Below, in pieces: positions 1-8,228 of a DNA stretch of 64,000 nt (position 1 is the first letter of the stretch; each line of letters opens with the position of its first letter). The stretch is from positions 1 through 64,000 of the forward strand of contig JADJXI010000007.1 of the NCBI GenBank assembly GCA_016715905.1, read 5' to 3'. The position numbers and the translations under genes were made by a program. The DNA is from Sphingobacteriaceae bacterium (lineage in GTDB: Bacteria; Bacteroidota; Bacteroidia; B-17B0; Aurantibacillaceae). Below the pieces are notes generated by a model. That model saw only the letters and a list, made by a program, of their open reading frames with translations. It searched no databases and was not told the DNA's origin.

Positions 1-2730
1 AAACCAATTAATAGAATTGAACTTGTCGGAAATACATACCAAATCAAAAACGCAAGCAAAGAGCAAGTAGATAATGCAATGTCATTGCTTCAACAAAACT
101 TTTCAGGTGTTTCGTTTCGCAGATTGCCAACACAATACTTTTTCAAAGCAAACGAAAAAGTAAACCCCGAAACACTTCGCAATTTCAAAACAAAAACAGA
201 TTTACAAGGGAAAACGGAATTTGTTTTAGCAAACTCTACACTTAAAATTTCAGCAGACAACAAAACAGACTACGAAAGTCAGTTGAAACGAATAAAGGAC
301 TTAGTTCCAACAGCAACAATTGAGAAAAAGGAATTTAATCCTACATATCAAATTTTGTTTAGCACAGACGTTGAATCAAAACGACAAAGCATAATCAACA
401 AAATTCAAAACGAAATCAGAAAAGAAATTGGCAAATCAGTTGACTTTGATGCTGTAAAAAATCACACAAGAATTTTGTTTTCTTATCAATTCAAAACTGA
501 CGATGAAAGAGAAAAATTCAAACAAGCGGTTAACACCGCTTGTTCGGAACATCGTCATATTTTGAATTGTTCTTTTGAAAATCTATTGGGAAGAACAACC
601 TATGAACTTTTCAAAAATGAAACGCTTGAACTTGAAAAGGAAAAAGAAGTGAGACGAAATATAAGCCAAGCTACTTTCATTTATCTAACACCCGAACAAA
701 GACAACAATTAGGCGAAAAAATCGAACAATTCGGAGAAGAAGCTGTTTTCAAAGAAGGCATACAAATAGGACGGTTAATTAGAAAAGAAAAGGACAGGTT
801 AAAATTCAAAATAACTGACGCTTTTGATGAACTCATAAACGGCAGATTGGAAGACCGCATTGAATTAAGCGAATTACGAAAAGGTTTTATCAAACCTATT
901 TTCCCAGGCGAACTAACAAACATTGGCAGAATGATTCGGGCAATGAAAAAAGTTACCGAACCAAACACAAGAAACGGTTTTCCTGTCAATCAAAATTTGC
1001 CGAACTTTTTGTTTGACCCAAATGAAGCAAGACAATCATCAACAGACCTTGAAGAAGAAAAACAAAAAGTTGTTCAAAACTTGAACGAACCTTTACTTAA
1101 AGACCAACCTAAACAACTTGAAGCCGTTGCAAAAACGCTTTTAGCAAAAGATTTGGCACTCATACAAGGTCCGCCCGGAACGGGCAAAACAACCGTAATT
1201 GCTGAAATAATTTGGCAAACACTTTTACGAGAGCCAAAAGCAAAATTGTTGATTACATCGCAAACCAACCTTGCCGTTGATAATGCTTTGGAACGCATTA
1301 AAGGAAAAAAATTAGTGCGACCTATTCGTGTTGGAAACATTGAAAAGTTTGAAGATGAAGGAAAGGTTTATTCTAATGACCGAATAAAAAGTTGGATTCA
1401 GGCAAAAACAGGTTCAAGAGAAGAAACACAATATTCTGACAATGCCGTTTGCCAATGGATTGAAAATGTAAAAGAGAAATGCAGTAAAGAGGAGAAATAC
1501 GCAAAGGCAGTTTCCAAATGGAAAAAAGGATTAGATGGAAAAGATGCTTTGATTAAATCAACTTTTTCAACCGCTTACTACGAATATGTAAACGTATTTG
1601 CAGCAACGTGTAGCGAGTGTGGCAGTCGTAATTTTGGCGACACTTACCAAATGACATTCAACCAAAATTCGGAAAGTAAAAGCGAACCTGAATTTGATTT
1701 GGTAATTATGGACGAGGCGAGTAAAGCTACACCGCCCGAATTAGTTTTGCCTTTAACGTTGGGAAAAAAAGTTGTCATCATTGGCGACCACAAACAGTTG
1801 CCACCAATGATTGACGAAAAAGAATTTGGCGAAGCATTGGAAGCAGTCGGAGCAAAAAAACTTATTGAAGATTGGACAAAAGACGATTACAAAGTTTCGC
1901 AATTTGAAAAGCTATTCAAAAACGCACCGAAAAACTTTGTTGCAAGTTTGGACACACAATTCAGAATGCACGGACAAATTATGGATTGTATTTCTCAATT
2001 CTATTCAGACCAAGAAGAATTAGAAAACGGTTTGATTTGTGGTATTAAAGGCGAAATGAATATTCCTGACTTCAATGTAAAAGCAAGTCGTTGGCACGGA
2101 CTTTCCTCCGTTCCTTTCATTGAACAAAAGCACCACGCAATTTGGGTAAATGTTGAAACGCCAGAAGATAAAGTTGGAACATCTTACGAAAATGAAGGCG
2201 AAATACAAGCCATTCAAACTGTTTTGAGAGCATTAACCAAAGCAGAAGGATTTGAACAATATCAAAAGCATTTCAAAAAAGACGAAGACAAAGAAATCGG
2301 AATAATTACTTACTATATGCCACAAATGCAAAGCATAAGAAAGGCAATGTATCCGCAGTTTTCAAAAAATGAATGGCGAAATTTTGAGCAACACAAATTT
2401 GAAAATGAATTTCAACTTCCGCTTAGAATAAACACGGTTGACCGTTTTCAGGGTATGGAAAGAAATATAATTATCGTTTCAACAGTAAGGAGCAATAAAC
2501 AATATAAAGAAGAACGAGGAAAGAAAATTTCTATTGACAATAATAAATATCCTTTCGCACTAGGTTTTGCAAGAGAAATGCAACGTATCAATGTTGGTTT
2601 TTCAAGAGCAAAAAGATTGTTGATTGTTGTAGGAAACGAAAAACACTTTTCGCATAAATCCGAATACCAACAAGCCATTCAAAAAATGCACAGGATTGAT
2701 ATTGCACAAATTCAAAATCTCATTAAATAG
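1..2730 (+). CDS. UPF1-like superfamily 1 helicase (5' end outside window)
   Basis: The reading frame is open from base 1, so the gene begins left of the window; the first internal ATG is at 79. Counting from that ATG, the SF1 helicase motifs are clear: Walker A GPPGTGKT at residues 364-371, Walker B with DEAS at 545-548, motif III GDHKQLPP near 569, motif V VDRFQG near 787 and motif VI VGFSRAK near 839. This is the UPF1/COG1112 type of helicase, which acts on RNA or DNA. The stop overlaps the next start (TAGTG), so it is translationally linked to a PLD-type protein. A COG1112 helicase with a PLD nuclease is the hallmark of Mokosh anti-phage systems; the two further genes downstream are not part of Mokosh as I know it. 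Function in defence is inference. Confidence 0.9.
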   Translation, partial: KPINRIELVGNTYQIKNASKEQVDNAMSLLQQNFSGVSFRRLPTQYFFKANEKVNPETLRNFKTKTDLQGKTEFVLANSTLKISADNKTDYESQLKRIKDLVPTATIEKKEFNPTYQILFSTDVESKRQSIINKIQNEIRKEIGKSVDFDAVKNHTRILFSYQFKTDDEREKFKQAVNTACSEHRHILNCSFENLLGRTTYELFKNETLELEKEKEVRRNISQATFIYLTPEQRQQLGEKIEQFGEEAVFKEGIQIGRLIRKEKDRLKFKITDAFDELINGRLEDRIELSELRKGFIKPIFPGELTNIGRMIRAMKKVTEPNTRNGFPVNQNLPNFLFDPNEARQSSTDLEEEKQKVVQNLNEPLLKDQPKQLEAVAKTLLAKDLALIQGPPGTGKTTVIAEIIWQTLLREPKAKLLITSQTNLAVDNALERIKGKKLVRPIRVGNIEKFEDEGKVYSNDRIKSWIQAKTGSREETQYSDNAVCQWIENVKEKCSKEEKYAKAVSKWKKGLDGKDALIKSTFSTAYYEYVNVFAATCSECGSRNFGDTYQMTFNQNSESKSEPEFDLVIMDEASKATPPELVLPLTLGKKVVIIGDHKQLPPMIDEKEFGEALEAVGAKKLIEDWTKDDYKVSQFEKLFKNAPKNFVASLDTQFRMHGQIMDCISQFYSDQEELENGLICGIKGEMNIPDFNVKASRWHGLSSVPFIEQKHHAIWVNVETPEDKVGTSYENEGEIQAIQTVLRALTKAEGFEQYQKHFKKDEDKEIGIITYYMPQMQSIRKAMYPQFSKNEWRNFEQHKFENEFQLPLRINTVDRFQGMERNIIIVSTVRSNKQYKEERGKKISIDNNKYPFALGFAREMQRINVGFSRAKRLLIVVGNEKHFSHKSEYQQAIQKMHRIDIAQIQNLIK

Positions 2731-4805
2731 TGAAGAAACGATTATCTAAAATAGCAAGAGATTTTAAAAGCCACATTTCAGATGTAGCTGATTTTTTGTG
2801 TATCAATGGTTATGATTGTGATGAAAATCCTGATGAGGAATTTTCAAGTGAAGTAGTTGAATTTATTGAGAATAATTTTCCTGCATTTCTTTTTGAACGA
2901 AACAAAGAATCACAAAAACAAACCGTTAAAAAGAAAGAGAAAAGCAATGATGTAAGTTTAGGAGAACAAATTTTGGAATTAAAAATCATTGAATCTGCAA
3001 GTAAAGAGAAAAAACTAATTGAAAGAATTATTGGTTTTACTGAATTTGATTGGAATTATACGATTGCAAAATTCAAAGGCACTTGTTCACAGCCTGTTGA
3101 TTTTAATCTGTTTGATGAAGTGCTTTGCGACTTGCTTTTAACAGAGCAAATGTCGGCTGAAAAAATCGGGAACATTCTTGGCTTTGATATTCAAAAAGAC
3201 CCAGCCGAAAACGATATTCTTTTAAAAGCAATCAAAGATTTGAAAGCAGATAAAATGCTTGACGGAGATGAAAGTATTTTGTGGCTTACAGATGTTGGTA
3301 TTGAATATGCAAAAAACGGTGTCAAATTCTCAACATTTACAAGAGATTTTGACCTTTATATTGACGAAATTGGCGTTTCCAAAGAGAAAGTAAAAGAAAT
3401 TTTCAGTAATCTAAAAAGTGAAAAGCAAGCAACATTCAATACAGATTTTCTGCCAAAAAACATTGAAGAAGTAAAGCCATTAGCGGAATTGCAAGCGCCC
3501 GAAATTCATTTTCCTAAAAAGAATTTTTTATTGCAGGAATGTAACCCAACAGGAGTTGAAGCATTTAAAGCAAAAGTTTGGGTTGTGTTATTGGAGAATT
3601 TCAGAGATAATACAATGCGGGCAATCGTTTATGACGAGAAGCAAAATAAAGTGATTGACGCTTTATCGGAAGCATTGGACAAACAAGAAAAAATAAAATC
3701 CGAATTACTTGAAAGATTGGTAAAAGTTGATGATGAAATTGAATTTACAAGTGAAGAAAAACAAAAAGAACAAATTGAGATTGAGCAAGTGTTAATTCAC
3801 AAGCAGGAAGAAATTGACGAAGCAATAAACCAACAAGATACAACCAAAATCAAAGAGATAGAAAAAGAAGTTGAAGGAATCAAAAGACATTTCAACTCTT
3901 TGGAATTTGAAGTTGAATTGAAAAAATTGTTTGACACAACTTCTGATACAATTTTAATTCAAAGCCCTTGGGTTCGTGATTTTGCTTTCAAAAACAGAGT
4001 TCCGTTTATCAAAGAATATTTGCGTAAAGGCGGTAGAGTTTACATTGCTTATTCCGAAAATGAAAGTTTTGGAGGCGATGAAATGGTTCAAGAAGAATCA
4101 AAGAAATTACTTGCGGAATTAGACAAGAACCTGAATTTCTATTGTTGCGAATTGCCAGCATTTCATTACAAAAACGTTTGGCTAATCAGAAAAGACAAAA
4201 AGAACAGTTACTATTCAGGTAGCTATAATATTCTTTCATTTTTCGTTCATCAGAATATGAAAAATGTCCGTCAGGAAAAAATGACGAGAATGGATTGGGA
4301 TAGCGAATTGGAAGAACAATATCTTGAAGTTTTCAAAAAGTTTGGCTTAAAATATATCAATTCAGCAATAGACGATTTTAATACACTTTGCCAAAATCCA
4401 CCTGCAAAAATTGACAGAGATTATCTACAAAAACTAAGAAAAGTTGAAAACACGAAACTAACGCCATTCAAAGGAATTGGAGTTAAAGAATTTGATAGTG
4501 CGTTAGGTTTGCTTGAAAATACAAAAACTGAAAATCTAAATCATTACCGAAGAATCTTTTTTGAATCGGAAATTGAAAGATATAAAAAGCAAGTAGCTGA
4601 ACTTTCTCAAAAACCTTTATCGCCAGACAGAAAGAAAAGTTTGCAAAATGAATTTGATAAAGTTCGGGACGAGTTTGTAGATTTTCTTGACTTGCAAATA
4701 AGCAAAGGAAAAGAAGTAACGGATATGATAAGTGGCTTGAAAGTGTTTAATCCGCAAAACCACCAAAACCATCACAACAAGAATAAAAACAAAAAGAAAA
4801 GATAA
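2730..4805 (+). CDS. Phospholipase-D-like (PLD) nuclease-type protein
   Basis: Starts with GTG overlapping the upstream stop by one base. 691 residues. A PLD-type half motif is visible: H479-x-K481 followed by GSYN at 497-500, in a stretch that predicts the usual PLD strand order. Residues about 305-400 are strongly charged and probably coiled coil. The N-terminal about 50 residues resemble a small helical domain of the IF2-N type. The C-terminus is a basic Asn/His/Lys-rich tail. Only one HxK motif is seen, so the active enzyme would be a dimer, as in other bacterial PLD nucleases. The gene sits between the UPF1-like helicase and a Ycf35-like gene in a tight operon. Nuclease activity is inferred from the motif only. 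Confidence 0.8.
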   Translation: MKKRLSKIARDFKSHISDVADFLCINGYDCDENPDEEFSSEVVEFIENNFPAFLFERNKESQKQTVKKKEKSNDVSLGEQILELKIIESASKEKKLIERIIGFTEFDWNYTIAKFKGTCSQPVDFNLFDEVLCDLLLTEQMSAEKIGNILGFDIQKDPAENDILLKAIKDLKADKMLDGDESILWLTDVGIEYAKNGVKFSTFTRDFDLYIDEIGVSKEKVKEIFSNLKSEKQATFNTDFLPKNIEEVKPLAELQAPEIHFPKKNFLLQECNPTGVEAFKAKVWVVLLENFRDNTMRAIVYDEKQNKVIDALSEALDKQEKIKSELLERLVKVDDEIEFTSEEKQKEQIEIEQVLIHKQEEIDEAINQQDTTKIKEIEKEVEGIKRHFNSLEFEVELKKLFDTTSDTILIQSPWVRDFAFKNRVPFIKEYLRKGGRVYIAYSENESFGGDEMVQEESKKLLAELDKNLNFYCCELPAFHYKNVWLIRKDKKNSYYSGSYNILSFFVHQNMKNVRQEKMTRMDWDSELEEQYLEVFKKFGLKYINSAIDDFNTLCQNPPAKIDRDYLQKLRKVENTKLTPFKGIGVKEFDSALGLLENTKTENLNHYRRIFFESEIERYKKQVAELSQKPLSPDRKKSLQNEFDKVRDEFVDFLDLQISKGKEVTDMISGLKVFNPQNHQNHHNKNKNKKKR

Positions 4806-4807
4806 TT

Positions 4808-5437
4808 ATGTCCTGTTTTGAATCATCGACATTTTTGAAAAATCCTGATGTAATGAATCAGGAAATTCTTATTTCAGCTTGTGAGAAGTTGGTGTGGAAA
4901 TATACTGTAACAGGAAATGAGCTAACGATTTTTCAATTAAGTGCAAATGAAAATTTGAGGGGCGAATATGCAATGAAAATTGTCGGCAACAAGGTTACAT
5001 ACAACACCTACTATTTACAGAACGCAAAAGGTAAAGTGCAAGAATTGCAAAACACATTCTACGAATTGAACGTGAAATATGCGGAAGAATCAATAATTCG
5101 TGAATTTAAAAAGCAAGGTTGGACTTTTAAGAGCAATGACAAATTCAAGGCGAACGAAAATGAAAAAGTGAGTTTTTATATGGTTGGACGTAGTAAACTG
5201 AAAGATGAAACCGAACCGATTTCACAAATAAAATTTACGATTTTGAAAGACGGTTCAGTAAAAACAGACAGCGATTATATTCCCAAAGACATTCACGAAT
5301 TGGCAGACAAAGCAATGGAATCTTTGGAAAGTATTTTCGGGAATAAGCGAGAAATTAACGGAAAAGAAATTCCCTTGAAGTATAAACACAAAACATTTTG
5401 CGAAAACAAAAAAACAATTTCAATTACTAAAAAATAA
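4808..5437 (+). CDS. Ycf35-like (DUF1257) plus DUF2997-like fusion
   Basis: 209 residues, 2 bases after the previous stop, and overlapping the next start (TAATG). The first about 110 residues have the pattern of DUF1257/Ycf35, including a 'YAEESIIREFKKQGW' helix. The segment near residues 140-180 (QIKFTILKDGSV onward) resembles DUF2997, usually a separate small protein next to Ycf35. The next gene is a Ycf46-like ATPase, the usual neighbour of both families, which supports the reading. The biochemical role of these families is not known to me. Family assignment is by eye; a profile search for DUF1257 and DUF2997 would decide it. Confidence 0.6.
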   Translation: MSCFESSTFLKNPDVMNQEILISACEKLVWKYTVTGNELTIFQLSANENLRGEYAMKIVGNKVTYNTYYLQNAKGKVQELQNTFYELNVKYAEESIIREFKKQGWTFKSNDKFKANENEKVSFYMVGRSKLKDETEPISQIKFTILKDGSVKTDSDYIPKDIHELADKAMESLESIFGNKREINGKEIPLKYKHKTFCENKKTISITKK

Positions 5438-7041
5438 TGGCACAGATTACAAAAAACAATACTGATACATTCGGGCAAATTCAGGATATGCTGAAAGCAT
5501 ATTACCCGATTTTATACTTGACTACTTTTGAGTATGACAGAACAAAACAAAAGTTGAGAGGCGTAGCAAAAAATCTCAACAAGAATTTTCAATTCTATGA
5601 ATGGAATTGCGTTGATGGTTTAGGAAAAAGAAATTTGAATGAAGGCGGGCTTACGCTTATTGAAAACGTTGAAGAACCTGAACAGCTTTTGAAACATATT
5701 TCTACACAAACAGAAAAAGACGACAACGAAATTTATGTTCTTGAAGATTTCCACGATTTTATTTCTGAAAGAAATATCAAAATTCAATTACGTCAATTAG
5801 CCGAGAAATTAAGATTTTACAGAAAGCACATTATTATTGTTTCTTCCGTTTTGAATTTGCCTGTTGAGTTAGAAAAATACATTACAGTTCTTGAAATGCC
5901 TTTGCCGGGCAGAGTTGATTTGGAAGTTGTTTTAAATACTGTTTCTAAAAATGCAAAAAAAGAAATTGACAACGACCTTAAAAAGAAATTGATTGACGCA
6001 GCATTAGGAATGACTGTAATGGAAGCAGATTTAGCTTATTGTCTTGCGGCAGTTAGAGATGATTTTGGAATCAATTCACCAAGAACAGTTGCTTTTGAGA
6101 AAGAACAAATCATTAAAAAAAGCGGATTGCTTGATTACTTTCAAGTAAATGAAAGTTTGAAAAGCGTTGGTGGAATGGACAATCTGAAAGATTGGTTAGA
6201 AAAACGCAAACAAGCATTTGACTTTAAAGCCCAAACTTGGGGACTTGCAGAACCAAAAGGGCTTTTGCTTTTGGGTGTCCCGGGTTGCGGAAAAAGTTTG
6301 ACCGCAAAATGTATTGCTTCTTTGTGGAATATGCCATTGTTACGACTTGACATTGGAAAAGTATTTCAGGGCGAAGTTGGAAGTAGTGAAAACAACATTC
6401 GCAGAGCCATAGCGACAGCCGAAGCGGTTGCACCTTGCGTTTTATGGATTGACGAAATTGAAAAAGGTCTTTCAGGTGTTCAAAGTAGTGGAGCAACAGA
6501 CGGAGGAACAACATCACGAATTTTTTCAACCATTTTGACTTGGATGCAAGAAAAAACACAACCTGTTTTTGTTGTAGCAACTGCCAACGACATTTCACAA
6601 CTTCCACCTGAACTTTTACGCAAAGGACGATTTGACGAAATGTTTTTCGTTGACCTTCCTTCGGAAGAAGACAGAAAAAGTATTTTCTCAATTCACTTAA
6701 CAAAAAACAATCAAAAACCTGACAATTTCGGCTTGGACAAATTAGCGAAAGAATCAAAAGGGTTTAATGGTGCAGAAATTGAAGAATGTGTGAAAGAAGC
6801 AATGTTTGCAGCTTATACAGAAAATCCAAACGAACCTAAGTTGCAAATCATTCACTTGCTCAATGCAATCAAAGACACCGTTCCGCTTTCCAAGACAATG
6901 AAAGACCAAATTGAGTTTTTACGCAAGTGGGCGAACAGCAGAGCGAAACAAGCAGGACAACTAAACAAGGAAGATTTGAAAAATGAAGATGAAGTTCCGT
7001 TAACAAAAGTAGAGAAAGAATTAAACAGAAGTTTTGACTAA
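5437..7041 (+). CDS. Ycf46-like AAA+ ATPase
   Basis: 534 residues. The N-terminal half (about 1-230) matches the Ycf46 layout of a degenerate P-loop-like domain; the C-terminal half is a classical AAA+ module with Walker A GVPGCGKS at 280-287, Walker B with D339-E340 (WIDEIEKG), sensor 1 (VVATAND) and an arginine in RKGRFDE at about 398. The family is related to FtsH-type ATPases but lacks the protease part. Last gene of the four-gene operon that fills cassette C0. It may remodel or load the helicase/PLD pair; that is inference from the operon only. Confidence 0.85.
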   Translation: MAQITKNNTDTFGQIQDMLKAYYPILYLTTFEYDRTKQKLRGVAKNLNKNFQFYEWNCVDGLGKRNLNEGGLTLIENVEEPEQLLKHISTQTEKDDNEIYVLEDFHDFISERNIKIQLRQLAEKLRFYRKHIIIVSSVLNLPVELEKYITVLEMPLPGRVDLEVVLNTVSKNAKKEIDNDLKKKLIDAALGMTVMEADLAYCLAAVRDDFGINSPRTVAFEKEQIIKKSGLLDYFQVNESLKSVGGMDNLKDWLEKRKQAFDFKAQTWGLAEPKGLLLLGVPGCGKSLTAKCIASLWNMPLLRLDIGKVFQGEVGSSENNIRRAIATAEAVAPCVLWIDEIEKGLSGVQSSGATDGGTTSRIFSTILTWMQEKTQPVFVVATANDISQLPPELLRKGRFDEMFFVDLPSEEDRKSIFSIHLTKNNQKPDNFGLDKLAKESKGFNGAEIEECVKEAMFAAYTENPNEPKLQIIHLLNAIKDTVPLSKTMKDQIEFLRKWANSRAKQAGQLNKEDLKNEDEVPLTKVEKELNRSFD

Positions 7042-7057
7042 TGAAAAGCCAACGCAC

Positions 7058-7127
7058 AAAAGCAAGCACATTTGCAAACCGCACAAAGCCGACACGCAGA
7101 CCAAAGTTTGCAAAAGAGCTTGCTTTT
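7058..7127. repeat. Bipartite hairpin, GCACATTT/AAAAGAGC family (B1)
   Basis: Arms: AAGCAAGCACATTTGC and GCAAAAGAGCTTGCTT. The outer and inner stems pair, while ACATTT faces AAAAGA as a fixed internal loop. Same loop pair as B2-B9. Lies just after the last gene of cassette C0. Confidence 0.75.
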
Positions 7128-7263
7128 CACCACGCTGTAAAGAACTTTATTTTTTTTCCTGCCCTTCGGTGTTTTAATTTTTTTCCGACCACACAACCCA
7201 CGACTGACAAGACAATGGACAAAATTTATTGCAGACCAAACGACACGGACGAAAAAGCACATA

Positions 7264-7397
7264 CCGCCAACAGCAGTTTGGCAAAATGGCGGGTTCAGTG
7301 CTAAATTCAACAGCAGTCCTTCGATTGAACTTTTGTGCAAAACTGAACATTTGTGCTTCGATTTCCGCCACTTCGCCAAGCTGCAAACCGTTATGTT
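7264..7397 (+). repeat. Cassette-boundary palindrome S1
   Basis: Left core CCAAC at 7267-7271, stem GTTTGGCAAAATGGCGG pairing with CCGCCACTTCGCCAAG, right core ACCG|TTATG with predicted crossover after 7390. Closes cassette C0, whose start (expected TTGGCGG) lies left of the window. Confidence 0.8.
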
Positions 7398-7850
7398 CAA
7401 TGCGCGCGGACAATTCTCCGTAGACAATTTTTCGGTAGACAAAGAAATTTTTCCGGCGGCTTTTCCGGACAGGTTCCAAACAACCATTTGTGCGGACAAT
7501 AACCGAGGTTTATTTTTTTGCTTCCCGACGCTCTTTTGGCTGAAGCCAATTAGGACAGCTATCCCACAAGCCAACGCACTTTTTCGGCTGACACAGCCGT
7601 AGTACAGCTATCCCTTCAGCGCAACCACTTTGCAAGTTGTGGTTTTCTTGCATGCGGGGCGGAGAATTTTTTCTGTTTGGTCGCTATGCAAAAAACCACA
7701 ACCAAGCCCGTCTTTAATTGCAGATCAAGGCGGGTTGCAAAAAGGTTGCGCTCCCACCGCACAGACAATATGGTGTGGCGAAGCCACGATTAATGGGCGT
7801 GCGCTTCGCGCCATAAAGCCCGGCCTCCGGCAGGTAGGCAGTTGAGTTTA
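7391..7850. repeat. Start element of large unit U1
   Basis: Gene-free stretch directly after S1. Shares with the starts of U2, U3 and U4 the succession GCGGACAATTCTCCGTAGAC, a CTTTTCGTCCGG-like block, GGACAGCTATC, and a terminal region of GC-rich small hairpins before the first gene. Divergent in the middle. Open frames through it on both strands look accidental. Confidence 0.65.
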
Positions 7851-7867
7851 TTTTAAATGATTAGAAT

Positions 7868-8101
7868 TTATTTGTAAACGAAAGTTACAATCAAAATTAT
7901 TACAGGCAATAACAAAATCAAACCCATCCACCAGTAGGCTTCCGAGTGCGCGAAATTTAACGTGATCCCCATCCATCGTATCCTTTTCGGCACTAAAACT
8001 CGCTTATCGTGTTTATTCCGATAGATTATTCCCCATATCCAATTATCTGGATCGTTATGCCACCTGTTCAATGTTTCTTCGTTTGGTTCATCATCTGTCA
8101 T
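7868..8101 (-). CDS. Small membrane protein with DUF5808-like domain
   Basis: 77 residues from the ATG at 8101 (an 18-residue upstream extension from 8155 runs into a repeat and is not used). The first about 50 residues carry the DUF5808 pattern (W..DPDNWIWGIIYRN...DKRVLVPKR...TLNFAH), followed by one transmembrane helix ending at the C-terminus. DUF5808 proteins are small membrane-associated proteins of unknown function. First gene of unit U1, facing left. Confidence 0.7.
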   Translation of the reverse strand: MTDDEPNEETLNRWHNDPDNWIWGIIYRNKHDKRVLVPKRIRWMGITLNFAHSEAYWWMGLILLLPVIILIVTFVYK

Positions 8102-8121
8102 AATACAAAGATAATAAATTT

Positions 8122-8203
8122 GGCCGTTCCCTTCGGGTCGGGCTCTCTGCTGCAATCTTTGCAGGAGGCAGGCAAAGGATTTACGCGACGATCCCTAACG
8201 GTC
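8122..8203. repeat. Dispersed about 80-bp repeat R80, copy 1
   Basis: Begins GGCCGTTCCCTTCGGGTC and ends ATCCCTAACGGTC, with CAATCTTTGCAGGAGGCAGG in the middle; the ends can pair. Two more copies are at 45612 and 62412. No gene inside. Confidence 0.75.
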
Positions 8204-8228
8204 AAGCAACTAATTTTAGCGAGAATAA

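Noticed and set aside
7038..7574. 178-codon minus-strand frame over S1 and the U1 start
   Set aside because: Passes through hairpin B1 and palindrome S1, with no protein-like composition.
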